From positions 1 to 10,524 of the forward strand of contig JAZRUJ010000030.1 of the NCBI GenBank assembly GCA_045652445.1: DNA of 10,524 nt, in the 5' to 3' direction. Numbering within the stretch: the stretch's first letter is position 1; every line of letters starts with the position of its first letter. Position numbers and translations under genes: made by a program. The stretch is from RGIG995 sp045652445. Lineage in GTDB: Bacteria; Bacillota; Clostridia; Oscillospirales; UBA644. This document shows, one piece after another, positions 1 through 6,229 of this stretch. The notes under the pieces were generated by a model. It did not search any database. It was not told the DNA's origin and saw only the letters and a program-made list of their open reading frames with translations.

Positions 1-1
1 C

Positions 2-238
2 ATTTTGAAAGGCGAGCTTGACCGATCCCTCGGAATCGGCGAGGAGGAAAGCCTCGTGGAGTATATGATGAGGTGCGATCCTTCCATCGTTGAAGCGTTA
101 AAAACCCTTGAATCGAATCAAAAGAAAATGGGTACCGTCGATGACGGTACCCATGAAGCATATAAAAGAAAAAAGGCAGAAAATCCGCTTAAAATCAGCG
201 AATTATCTACCTTTCATGGTGGAGGCGACGGGAGTTGA
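2..238 (+). CDS. C-terminal part of an unrecognised protein (5'-truncated by window edge)
   Basis: An open frame runs from the window edge to a TGA inside the 3' end of ssrA. The readable part is acidic and probably helical early on (EEESLVEYMMRCDPSIVEAL) and then Lys-rich. I recognise no family and see no catalytic motif, including no tyrosine-recombinase R-H-R-Y pattern. The first 30 or so codons favour G or C at third positions, unlike the AT-rich genes to the right, which supports real coding there. The last 35 codons cross the ssrA terminator hairpin and tmRNA acceptor end, so the true protein may end earlier through a frameshift, or the tail may be fortuitous. The upstream part is outside the window, so the function cannot be named. 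Confidence 0.4.
   Translation: MLKGELDRSLGIGEEESLVEYMMRCDPSIVEALKTLESNQKKMGTVDDGTHEAYKRKKAENPLKISELSTFHGGGDGS
120..154 (-). terminator. intrinsic terminator of ssrA
   Basis: Bases 128-139 and 143-154 form a perfect 12-bp stem (ATGGGTACCGTC and its complement) with a 3-nt loop. On the minus strand this is followed by TTTCTTTT. It lies about 60 nt beyond the tmRNA CCA end, in the right orientation to end the ssrA primary transcript. There is no T-run on the plus side, so it would not end plus-strand transcription. Confidence 0.8.
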
Positions 239-560
239 ACCCGTGTCCGAAGAGCCGTTACCAAGCTGTACTACGAGCGTAGTCGGTTGTTTGTGTTCGT
301 CGGATGGGAACAAGAGACAAATCCTTCACCGATATAGCCGAAATTGTTCATTAAATGACTCTCGACACCGTCAAGTAACGTTCACTGCTTGTCGACGCTC
401 CGTTACCCGCCGCAGTCCTCGGGTAGGGAACGGCTGCCTAATTAGGCAGCAACCAATTCGTTAGAATTAGCGTTTAATTTTAAAGTTTGCAAGTTTAAGT
501 GATTTGCACACTGCTCGCACATCAGGGCTTCAATTCCCCGTCGAAATCCGGTACGCCCCC
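217..560 (-). ncRNA. ssrA: transfer-messenger RNA (tmRNA)
   Basis: tmRNA rescues stalled ribosomes together with SmpB: its alanylated tRNA-like part enters the A site and its mRNA-like part adds a degradation tag. Read on the minus strand, the RNA begins GGGGGCGTACCGGATTTCGA, the near-universal tmRNA 5' end. It finishes with a T-arm (CGGGTTCAACTCCCG), CGCCTCC, A and an encoded CCA. The 5' GGGGGCG and 3' CGCCTCC strands form a 7-bp acceptor stem with one G-U pair. The length of 344 nt is typical. A tag frame and the hairpin around its stop codon are present inside. It has its own promoter just upstream and a terminator downstream, and it lies downstream of mscL on the same strand. Confidence 0.97.
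442..471 (-). other. tmRNA tag-peptide reading frame (ANSNELVAA)
   Basis: On the minus strand the frame GCT AAT TCT AAC GAA TTG GTT GCT GCC TAA encodes ANSNELVAA. The resume codon GCT is preceded by TAAAC, which fits the usual A-containing motif just before resume codons. The stop sits in the loop of a 6-bp hairpin (GCTGCC, loop TAATTA, GGCAGC), as in most tmRNAs. The choice of resume codon is my inference. The C-terminal VAA is a plausible Clp-protease degron but differs from the commoner ALAA. Confidence 0.75.
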
Positions 561-578
561 GAATTTTAATGCCTTACT

Positions 579-607
579 ATTATACTACATTTTTTAGAAA
601 AAATCAA
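579..607 (-). promoter_or_regulatory. sigma-A-type promoter of ssrA
   Basis: On the minus strand there is a -35 TTGATT (602-607), a 17-nt spacer and a perfect -10 TATAAT (579-584). Transcription would start near 572, about 12 nt before the mature tmRNA 5' end, leaving a short leader for RNase P to remove. Confidence 0.85.
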
Positions 608-638
608 GTGTTTTTTGTAGGATAATTTATAGATTATG

Positions 639-664
639 AAACCGCCGGAAAATCCCGGCGGTTT
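639..664 (-). terminator. intrinsic terminator of mscL
   Basis: A perfect 10-bp stem (AAACCGCCGG and its complement) with a 6-nt loop lies 7 nt after the mscL stop codon. The minus-strand tail is a short T-run (TTTCATAATC), so termination may be incomplete. The ssrA promoter follows. Confidence 0.75.
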
Positions 665-670
665 GTATTG

Positions 671-1183
671 TTATTTGTTTTTCAAAATATCCCGAATTTC
701 TTCCAGTAGCTTTGCTTGATTCAATTGTGCGTCTTCCAAAGCGTCCTGACGTGCCTTCAATGCAGCGGCGGCTTCCTCTGTTTTTGCTTTTTCGTCTGCG
801 GCTTTGGCGGCTTCTTCAGCAATTTTTTTGGCTTCCAATTTATTTTTCATGGTCATAATAATGCGAAGAACAACAAAGATGCAAAGGGCAGTAATCAAAA
901 AGTCAATGACCGTTTGTACCCAAGTCCCCCACAAAATGGCAACTTCGGGAGTTACTACCTCGCCGGCTTGGTCTACAAATTCCGGTGTGATTACGGTTTT
1001 AATGGAATCCAAACTGCCGGATTTTACAAACAGAGCAACAAAAGGATTGATAATATAATTTACAAGTCCGGTAACGATTTTTCCGAATGATCCGCCGATG
1101 ACAACACCGACTGCCATGTCGATTACGTTTCCTTTGGAAATAAATGCTTTAAAATCTTGAAAAAATGTGGTTCTAAATTTCAT
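671..1183 (-). CDS. mscL: large-conductance mechanosensitive channel MscL
   Basis: MscL forms a homo-oligomeric pore in the cytoplasmic membrane that opens under high tension and releases solutes during hypo-osmotic shock. The 170-residue product starts with the family signature: an amphipathic N-terminus, then SKGNVIDMAVGVVIGGSFGK at 16-35, which begins the pore-lining first membrane helix. A periplasmic loop covers about 54-80 and the second membrane helix about 84-110. The C-terminal cytoplasmic part (112-170) is a long Ala/Glu/Lys-rich predicted coiled coil, so the protein is longer than the E. coli channel of about 136 residues. The start is fixed by GGAAAGG (1193-1199), 9 nt upstream of the ATG. 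It is monocistronic, with its own promoter and terminator. Confidence 0.96.
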   Translation of the reverse strand: MKFRTTFFQDFKAFISKGNVIDMAVGVVIGGSFGKIVTGLVNYIINPFVALFVKSGSLDSIKTVITPEFVDQAGEVVTPEVAILWGTWVQTVIDFLITALCIFVVLRIIMTMKNKLEAKKIAEEAAKAADEKAKTEEAAAALKARQDALEDAQLNQAKLLEEIRDILKNK

Positions 1184-1217
1184 GACAAGCTACCTTTCCG
1201 AATGATGTTATACAAAC

Positions 1218-1246
1218 ATTATATCGCAAAACTCGAAACTTGTCAA
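1218..1246 (-). promoter_or_regulatory. sigma-A-type promoter of mscL
   Basis: On the minus strand there are a perfect -35 TTGACA (1241-1246), a 17-nt spacer and a perfect -10 TATAAT (1218-1223), about 35 nt before the start codon. It is back to back with the promoter at 1268-1296, only 21 bp away, so the two polymerases could interfere. Confidence 0.88.
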
Positions 1247-1267
1247 GAGGGGAGACTTGCGTTTTGC

Positions 1268-1296
1268 TTGACAAAAACAAAAAATGATGTTATACT
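1268..1296 (+). promoter_or_regulatory. sigma-A-type promoter of the PIG-L deacetylase gene
   Basis: A -35 TTGACA (1268-1273), 17-nt spacer and -10 TATACT (1291-1296) lie upstream of a strong AAAGGAGA site (1312-1319) and the ATG at 1325. The leader is about 23 nt. Confidence 0.85.
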
Positions 1297-1324
1297 GATT
1301 TTATAAAAACGAAAGGAGATTCTC

Positions 1325-2713
1325 ATGAAACAACTTACCTGTTTTGTTATTTTTGTTGCAATCTTCTTTTCACTCTTTCTTTTTACTTTTGGTCAATCTG
1401 AAGAAATGGCAGAAGATGTTACCAAATCTTGTACGTTACAGTTAAACGTTGGTAAGGGATACGTTTCCTCTCTAACCGATCGGCGGGTAGAATCGGAATG
1501 TTCAGCAACGGACTCTTTTGAGTTGATTCTTTCATCTGAAACCCCGCTGTATGGTATTTATTTAATTTGGAACGATACGCCACCCGCATGGACTCTTTCC
1601 GGAGAAAAAGAGCAGGTTTTTGGCGGTGAAAACGGGTTTTGGCACGAATACAAAGCACTAAACGGCGGAATGAATTATACCTTGTCCTGGGATGGAGCCG
1701 GAAAACTAGCGGACGTATATTTGTTAAGTGATGGCACGTTGCCGGACTATGTCCAAGTATGGGAATCCCCTTGTGAAAAGGCTGATCTCATGCTGATTCC
1801 GACCCATGCAGACGATGAACATCTTTGGTTTGGCGGAACAATGCCTTACTATGCTGGTGAATTAGGCTATAAAATCCAGGTTGTTTATTTGATGAAGCAC
1901 GTGTATTATCGCCATCATGAGCTTATCAACGGTCTTTGGACGGTTGGAGTACGAAATTATCCGGTAATTGCAGAGTTTATTGACCAGTATTGTGCAAACC
2001 TTGATCAAGCAAAGCGGTATTATCCCGAAGATGAGGTTGCAAAATTTTTGGTGGAAAACATTCGTCGTTTTCGGCCGGAAGTTATCGTTGGACACGATCT
2101 CAACGGGGAATACGGACATGGGGCACATATTTTAAACGCTACCGTACTTTCACAAAGAGCATTAACAGAAGCCGGTAATCCCGAATTGTATCCGGAAAGT
2201 TATGAAAAATACGGTATTTGGGAAACAAAGAAGTGTTATTTGCATCTATATCAGGAAAACGAAATATTTATTAATTGGCAAGAAAAAGAACTCACGGCAT
2301 TTGGCGGAGTTTCCGCTTACGATATGGCACAAAAGGGGTTTGAACAACACAAATCTCAAGTTGCGTACTTTTCCATGTCTTTAGATAACCGGGCAAGATA
2401 CGGAAACGGATTGTTCGGGTTGTATTCATCGACGGTGGGAGAAGATCTTTTAAAGAATGACTTTTTGGAGAATATTCCCGAAAATTGTCTGACGACGTGG
2501 ATCGAGCCTGAACCGGAACCGGAACTTGAAAACACGGAGATAAAAACAGAACAAAATACAAACCTTAAAACAACAGACAGTGAATCGATACAAACGATAG
2601 ATAACGCAGCGTTTTCCGGTGCTTTCCTTGTGGTGACGATTACTACGCTTGTCTGTGTTTGTTTGGTGGTTCTATTAGCATTGATTTTATTGATTGTAAA
2701 AAAGATTTCTTAG
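1325..2713 (+). CDS. membrane-anchored, secreted PIG-L (LmbE-like) family deacetylase
   Basis: Members of this family are metal-dependent hydrolases that remove acetyl groups from N-acetylglucosamine-type sugars. The 462-residue product has a hydrophobic signal peptide (about 1-23), a Thr/Ser-rich N-terminal region (30-145) that I cannot assign, and then the PIG-L core. Motif 1 is PTHADDEHLWFGG (159-171), the usual P-H-P-D-D-E with Pro replaced by Ala; H161, D163 and D164 are the expected metal or catalytic residues. Motif 2 is HDLNGEYGHGAH (257-268), whose histidines complete the metal site. An acidic Pro/Glu linker (394-402) is followed by a single membrane helix (about 434-458) and a short KK tail, placing the enzyme outside the cell but tethered. 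The substrate is unknown; peptidoglycan, a surface glycan or a thiol precursor are all possible. No good terminator follows, so readthrough into tRNA-Leu is possible. Confidence 0.87.
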   Translation: MKQLTCFVIFVAIFFSLFLFTFGQSEEMAEDVTKSCTLQLNVGKGYVSSLTDRRVESECSATDSFELILSSETPLYGIYLIWNDTPPAWTLSGEKEQVFGGENGFWHEYKALNGGMNYTLSWDGAGKLADVYLLSDGTLPDYVQVWESPCEKADLMLIPTHADDEHLWFGGTMPYYAGELGYKIQVVYLMKHVYYRHHELINGLWTVGVRNYPVIAEFIDQYCANLDQAKRYYPEDEVAKFLVENIRRFRPEVIVGHDLNGEYGHGAHILNATVLSQRALTEAGNPELYPESYEKYGIWETKKCYLHLYQENEIFINWQEKELTAFGGVSAYDMAQKGFEQHKSQVAYFSMSLDNRARYGNGLFGLYSSTVGEDLLKNDFLENIPENCLTTWIEPEPEPELENTEIKTEQNTNLKTTDSESIQTIDNAAFSGAFLVVTITTLVCVCLVVLLALILLIVKKIS

Positions 2714-2740
2714 TAATAAAAAATTACATTCGTATAAGAC

Positions 2741-2769
2741 TTGACAAACCTTGTTGTTTGTGGTACAAT
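2741..2769 (+). promoter_or_regulatory. sigma-A-type promoter of tRNA-Leu
   Basis: A perfect -35 TTGACA (2741-2746), 17-nt spacer and -10 TACAAT (2764-2769) lie 21 bp upstream of the tRNA 5' end. Confidence 0.85.
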
Positions 2770-2790
2770 ATCACGGTAGTTAAATCTTTT

Positions 2791-2874
2791 GCGGGTGTGG
2801 CGGAATTGGCAGACGCGCTAGACTTAGGATCTAGTGTCTCCGACGTGCAGGTTCAAGTCCTGTCACCCGCACCA
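2791..2874 (+). tRNA. tRNA-Leu(UAG)
   Basis: The acceptor strands GCGGGTG and CACCCGC pair fully and the CCA is encoded. The anticodon stem CTAGA/TCTAG encloses the loop CTTAGGA, so the anticodon at 2825-2827 is UAG, reading CUN leucine codons. The length of 84 nt with an enlarged variable arm fits a type II leucine tRNA. It is a stand-alone unit with promoter and terminator. Confidence 0.97.
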
Positions 2875-2875
2875 G

Positions 2876-2906
2876 AAAAACTCCGTACTAAATGTACGGA
2901 GTTTTT
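2876..2906 (+). terminator. intrinsic terminator of tRNA-Leu
   Basis: AAAAACTCCGTAC and its exact complement form a 13-bp stem with a 5-nt loop and end in TTTTT. It starts 2 nt after the encoded CCA. Confidence 0.93.
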
Positions 2907-2945
2907 CTTATTTTTGACAAAAGTTATGATTTTTTGAGCATGTTA

Positions 2946-2974
2946 TTGACAACTAATTATTTATATTATATAAT
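2946..2974 (+). promoter_or_regulatory. sigma-A-type promoter of the AGCS symporter gene
   Basis: A perfect -35 TTGACA (2946-2951), 17-nt AT-rich spacer and perfect -10 TATAAT (2969-2974) give a leader of about 66 nt before the preferred start codon. Glycine riboswitches often precede this family, but the leader is too short for one and shows no such motif. Confidence 0.88.
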
Positions 2975-3047
2975 ACTTCTGGTCATTTCTTATTTTGCTT
3001 GCAAGACCGCATGTTGAAAATAATAAATAATGAATAAGAGGATTGAC

Positions 3048-4442
3048 ATGGAAAAAGTAATTGACGCTTTGAATCAGGCACTTGGCTTTGCATATGACAA
3101 CGTTTTAAGCATTGCAATGATGTTTCTTTTGATTGCCGCGGGGATCTTTTTATCGATTCGTACCGGTTTTTTTCAATTTCGTCGGTTTGGCTATGTTTTG
3201 AAAAATACCGGAGGTATGTTATTCAACAAGAATCTACATCAAAAAGATAAGGGAAGTGTAAGTCCCTTTCAGGCAGTTACAACGGCTCTTGCCGGAACCA
3301 TCGGAACGGGTAGCATCGCCGGTGTTGCAACTGCATTGGTGCTTGGTGGCCCCGGTGCAGTTTTTTGGATGTGGGTCAGTGCCCTTTTTGGCATGATTAC
3401 GAAATATTCCGAAATTCTTCTCGCTCTTAAGTTCAGAGAAAAGAATGAAAGTGGTGCCTATATTGGCGGACCGATGTACTACATTAAAAACGGTCTTGGC
3501 GTCAAGTGGCTTGCAATGTTGTTTTCCGCTTTTGCAATGATTGCTTGTATCGGAACAGGGAATGCAACTCAATCCAATTCTATTTCTTCTGTTCTGGATC
3601 TAAACCTGAATATTGCCCCTTGGATTACAGGGACGGTTCTTACTGTAATCGTTGGCGTTGTTATTATTGGCGGTGTAAAAAGAATTGCAACGGTTAACGA
3701 AAAATTGGTTCCGATTATGGCTGTTTTCTTCATCCTCGCTTCCATTATCGCTCTAATTGTTAATGCGGCTAAGATCCCTTCCGCCTTTGTTTTAATCTTT
3801 AAAGAAGCATTCAACTTTAAATCTGCCTTTGGTGGTGTTGCAGGGTATGGCATTCTGTCTGCTATGCGATATGGTGTTGGCAGAGGCGTATTTTCCAACG
3901 AAGCCGGGCTTGGGAGTGCTCCCATTGCACACTCTGCATCCAGTACAGAAAGTCCTGTAAAACAGGGTCTCTGGGGTATTTTTGAAGTCTTTATTACTAC
4001 AATCATCATTTGTACCATGTCTGCAGTTGTTGTTCTTACTTCTGGTATTTATACCGATGCTTTTGCTGCAGGAGTAACACCTTCCGTAAGCGGAGCTGCT
4101 CTTAGTAGTGCTGCGTTTAATGAAGCACTTCCCATGGTTGGTGGAATGGGGATTGCAATTTCTACCGTCTTCTTTGCCCTCTCTACCATTCTTGGTTGGG
4201 CATATTATGGCGAAGTTAGTGCCGGATTTTTGTTTAAGAAGCATTCCAAAACTGCAATTATTGTTTACAGAATAATCTACGTTGCCTTTGTTTTTGTTGG
4301 TGCTGTTGCAGAAATCAATACCGTTTGGCTGGTAGCCGACTGCTTTAATGCACTTATGGCACTCCCCAATCTTGTAGCCTTGATAGCTCTTTCGGGTCTT
4401 GTTGTTAAAATTACCCGCGAACATTTTGAAAAAAATAAGTAA
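3048..4442 (+). CDS. AGCS-family Na+(or H+)/alanine-glycine symporter
   Basis: Family members import alanine and/or glycine through the cytoplasmic membrane, driven by Na+ or H+. The 464-residue protein is almost entirely membrane helices and carries family blocks: PFQAVTTALAGTIGTGSIAG (73-92), the GGPGAVFWMW stretch (100-109), GAYIGGPMYYI (136-146) and GRGVFSNEAGLGSAPIAHSA (278-297), which contribute to the substrate and cation sites. The length is normal for the family. I prefer the ATG at 3048 because AGAGGA (3037-3042) lies 5 nt before it; an in-frame ATG at 3030 would add six residues (MNKRID) but has no ribosome-binding site. The gene is alone between its own promoter and a strong terminator. 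Alanine versus glycine preference cannot be read from the sequence. Confidence 0.95.
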   Translation: MEKVIDALNQALGFAYDNVLSIAMMFLLIAAGIFLSIRTGFFQFRRFGYVLKNTGGMLFNKNLHQKDKGSVSPFQAVTTALAGTIGTGSIAGVATALVLGGPGAVFWMWVSALFGMITKYSEILLALKFREKNESGAYIGGPMYYIKNGLGVKWLAMLFSAFAMIACIGTGNATQSNSISSVLDLNLNIAPWITGTVLTVIVGVVIIGGVKRIATVNEKLVPIMAVFFILASIIALIVNAAKIPSAFVLIFKEAFNFKSAFGGVAGYGILSAMRYGVGRGVFSNEAGLGSAPIAHSASSTESPVKQGLWGIFEVFITTIIICTMSAVVVLTSGIYTDAFAAGVTPSVSGAALSSAAFNEALPMVGGMGIAISTVFFALSTILGWAYYGEVSAGFLFKKHSKTAIIVYRIIYVAFVFVGAVAEINTVWLVADCFNALMALPNLVALIALSGLVVKITREHFEKNK

Positions 4443-4445
4443 TTC

Positions 4446-4476
4446 AAAAAAAGCCGCTATTTTAGCGGCTTTTTTA
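4446..4476 (+). terminator. bidirectional intrinsic terminator after the AGCS gene
   Basis: An A-run plus GCCGCTA pairs with TAGCGGC plus a T-run around a 3-nt loop. It has T-runs on both strands, so it ends the symporter transcript and can also back up trmL termination from the other side. Confidence 0.92.
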
Positions 4477-4483
4477 TGCAATT

Positions 4484-4518
4484 AAAAAGGAGAAACCATG
4501 AATAATGTTTTCTCCTTT
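4484..4518 (-). terminator. probable terminator of trmL
   Basis: AAAGGAGAAA (4486-4495) and TTTCTCCTTT (4509-4518) form a 10-bp stem with a 13-nt loop. On the minus strand the stem ends in a run of five T, 6 nt after the trmL stop codon. The stem is AT-rich, so it is weaker than the bidirectional terminator just beyond it. Confidence 0.6.
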
Positions 4519-4524
4519 AACATA

Positions 4525-5019
4525 TTAATCTTCTCTCCCGGTCAACATTCCTTGATCCGAAAGATTGGGATAACCAAGCTGACGAAGTGCTTCATATACC
4601 ACAATTGCAACCGAATTAGAAAGGTTTAAACTGCGAACAAAACCAAGCATGGGAATGCGAATGCATCGATCATAATTTTTCTTTAAAAGAGGTTCAGGTA
4701 AACCGTGACTTTCTTTTCCAAATACAAAATAAATATCTTTATCGACAGGGTAGACGACGTCGCTATGACAGGTTTGTCCTTTTGTAGAACAGAAATAAAA
4801 TTCCCCTTGATTTTTTGAGATGAAATCATCCCAGTTTGGATACGTTGTAACCGAAAGATATTTCCAATAATCCAGTCCGGCCCTGCGAATACTGCGTTCA
4901 CTTAATTCGAAACCTAAAGGTTCAATTAAATGAAGGTGACAACCGGTAACAGCACATGTTCGAGAGATGTTTCCGGTGTTTTGCGGAATCTCCGGTTCGT
5001 AAAGAACGATATGGATCAT
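4525..5019 (-). CDS. trmL: tRNA (cytidine/uridine-34 2'-O)-methyltransferase TrmL
   Basis: TrmL is a SPOUT-class enzyme that uses S-adenosylmethionine to methylate the ribose of wobble nucleotide 34 in certain leucine tRNAs. The 164-residue product matches family length and order: YEPEIPQNTGNISRTCA (7-23), the LIEPLGF and RRAGLDYW blocks (31-52), FGKESHGLP (100-108), and the trefoil-knot cofactor region RIPM with RSLNLSNSVAI (121-139). The start follows a strong GAAAGGAGA site. The gene lies just downstream of tRNA-Arg and its terminator, with no room for a clear promoter between them. It may therefore depend on readthrough from the tRNA-Arg promoter. A leucine tRNA is encoded nearby at 2791, but UAG is not the classic TrmL substrate anticodon. 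Confidence 0.94.
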   Translation of the reverse strand: MIHIVLYEPEIPQNTGNISRTCAVTGCHLHLIEPLGFELSERSIRRAGLDYWKYLSVTTYPNWDDFISKNQGEFYFCSTKGQTCHSDVVYPVDKDIYFVFGKESHGLPEPLLKKNYDRCIRIPMLGFVRSLNLSNSVAIVVYEALRQLGYPNLSDQGMLTGRED

Positions 5020-5047
5020 AAGGATCTCCTTTCATGAAAATAGTTAC

Positions 5048-5080
5048 AAAAAATCCCGAATGCTAATGCATCCGGGATTT
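5048..5080 (-). terminator. intrinsic terminator of tRNA-Arg (possible attenuator for trmL)
   Basis: On the minus strand AAATCCCGGATGC pairs with GCATTCGGGATTT (13 bp, one G-U) around a 4-nt loop and runs into a T-tract. It abuts the tRNA CCA and ends about 20 nt before the trmL ribosome-binding site, so it may set how much trmL is made. Confidence 0.88.
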
Positions 5081-5157
5081 TGGTGCGACGCAAGGGACTC
5101 GAACCCCTGACCTACTGGTTCGTAGCCAGTCACTCTATCCAGCTGAGCTAGCATCGC
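5081..5157 (-). tRNA. tRNA-Arg(ACG)
   Basis: On the minus strand the acceptor strands GCGATGC and GCGTCGC pair (one T-G), and the CCA is encoded. The anticodon stem ACTGG/CCAGT encloses CTACGAA, so the anticodon at 5121-5123 is ACG. In bacteria this is normally deaminated to ICG by TadA. The T-arm GGGGTTCGAGTCCC is standard. Length is 77 nt. Confidence 0.97.
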
Positions 5158-5173
5158 ATTTTTCAGCCCAATT

Positions 5174-5202
5174 ATAATACCACATTTCAAAAGAAAAATC
5201 AA
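5174..5202 (-). promoter_or_regulatory. sigma-A-type promoter of tRNA-Arg (and probably trmL)
   Basis: On the minus strand there are a -35 TTGATT (5197-5202), a 17-nt spacer and a -10 TATTAT (5174-5179). An overlapping TATAAT is 3 nt further downstream. The distance to the tRNA 5' end is about 16 nt. Confidence 0.75.
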
Positions 5203-5273
5203 GTCGTTTTCTTTAAAGTTTACAAATAGTTCAAAAAACAATGAAAAAGCCTATTTTTCAAAAGGAAATATCC

Positions 5274-5302
5274 TTGACGAGAGGCAAATAATGTGATATA
5301 AT
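5274..5302 (+). promoter_or_regulatory. sigma-A-type promoter of the coaW-ylbJ-helD operon
   Basis: A -35 TTGACG (5274-5279), 17-nt spacer and perfect -10 TATAAT (5297-5302) lie upstream of coaW. No other promoter or terminator is evident before the helD stop, so the three genes are probably co-transcribed. Confidence 0.82.
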
Positions 5303-5359
5303 ATAAATTCAGTTAAATGAGTTATATTAAATCAGTATAGAATGGAAAGGATGACCAAA

Positions 5360-6175
5360 ATGATCGTTCTTGGAATTGACGTAGGCGGAAGCAACACGAA
5401 AATTATTGGATTACGGGACGGCGTTCCTATGGAGCCTATTCATGTCCGGGCTACCGATCCGATCACCTCGGTATTCGGTGCTTTGGGGAAATATATCAGT
5501 ATCAACAATTTGACGCTTTCTGATATTTCTCGTATTATGGTTACCGGTGTAGGAAGTTCCCATCTTGATGAAGATTTGTATGGAATTCCCACAGAAAAAG
5601 TCGAAGAGTTGACATCCGTTGGTAAGGGTGGATTATATCTTTCCAACTTGGAAAAAGCAGTCGTTGTTAGTCTCGGCACGGGAACTGCATTTGTAAATGC
5701 GTCCAAAGACAGCGTCACTCATATGGGAGGGACGGGCGTTGGCGGAGGCACCATTTTAGGACTTTCTTCCAAATTGCTCAACGTCCGAAATTTTGACAGT
5801 ATCGTTGATCTTGCAAATCAAGGGGATTTGTCAAAGGTTGATCTAACAATTGGTGATATTAGTAAATCCGATGTTTCTAATATGTCCGCAAAAACCACCG
5901 CATCCAACTTTGGAAAAATTTCCGATACAGCAACCACCGGAGATATTGCTGCGGGAATTTTGAATATGGTTTTTCAGACCGTAGGGCTAATGGCAGTCTT
6001 TAATGCACGGATTGCAAATACCAATGACGTTGTTGTTTGTGGACGCCTTGCCGAAGATCCTCATTGTATGGAAACTTTGGATGGAATTCGAGTTTTACAT
6101 GGAGTAAACTTTATTATTCCTGAAAATGCGGAATTTGCTACTGCATTGGGAGCCGCTCTTTCTGCAAAGGTATAA
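5360..6175 (+). CDS. coaW: type II pantothenate kinase
   Basis: This cytoplasmic enzyme uses ATP to phosphorylate pantothenate, the first step of coenzyme A synthesis. It belongs to the acetate-kinase/Hsp70-like fold. The 271-residue product shows the phosphate-1 loop GIDVGGSNTK (5-14), the catalytic-region block DEDLYGIPTEKVEEL (70-84), SLGTGTAFV (104-112), GGTGVGGGTILGL (123-135) and ASNFGK (181-186). The length matches the staphylococcal enzyme. Two in-frame ATGs upstream (5342, 5351) are less likely, because GGAAAGG (5344-5350) is well placed only for the ATG at 5360. Staphylococcal type II kinases resist CoA feedback; whether this one does is unknown. It is first in an operon, 54 nt before the ylbJ-like gene. 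Confidence 0.93.
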   Translation: MIVLGIDVGGSNTKIIGLRDGVPMEPIHVRATDPITSVFGALGKYISINNLTLSDISRIMVTGVGSSHLDEDLYGIPTEKVEELTSVGKGGLYLSNLEKAVVVSLGTGTAFVNASKDSVTHMGGTGVGGGTILGLSSKLLNVRNFDSIVDLANQGDLSKVDLTIGDISKSDVSNMSAKTTASNFGKISDTATTGDIAAGILNMVFQTVGLMAVFNARIANTNDVVVCGRLAEDPHCMETLDGIRVLHGVNFIIPENAEFATALGAALSAKV

Positions 6176-6229
6176 TATATTTTCATTTGAACACATAAAA
6201 TAGGGCAGACCCAAGAGAGGAGTTTGCCT

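Noticed and set aside
108..464. 118-codon plus-strand frame
   Set aside because: It is the antisense of tmRNA and its terminator, with typical tRNA-antisense residues such as GVEPVSEEP.
2659..2937. 92-codon plus-strand frame
   Set aside because: It spans the end of the deacetylase gene, the tRNA-Leu gene and its terminator; it is a chance frame.
2975..3047. Possible glycine riboswitch before the AGCS symporter gene
   Set aside because: The leader is about 66 nt and lacks the conserved aptamer sequence or a terminator that could act as its switch.
4498..4629. 43-codon frame on the plus strand preceded by AAGGAGAAACC
   Set aside because: The apparent ribosome-binding site is one arm of the trmL terminator hairpin, and the frame is antisense to trmL.
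5044..5241. 65-codon minus-strand frame
   Set aside because: It crosses the tRNA-Arg promoter, gene and terminator, and has no ribosome-binding site.
5242..5260. Small stem TGAAAAA/TTTTTCA between tRNA-Arg and coaW
   Set aside because: It is a seven-pair A/T-only stem without a T-tract in either useful direction, and could easily be chance in AT-rich DNA.
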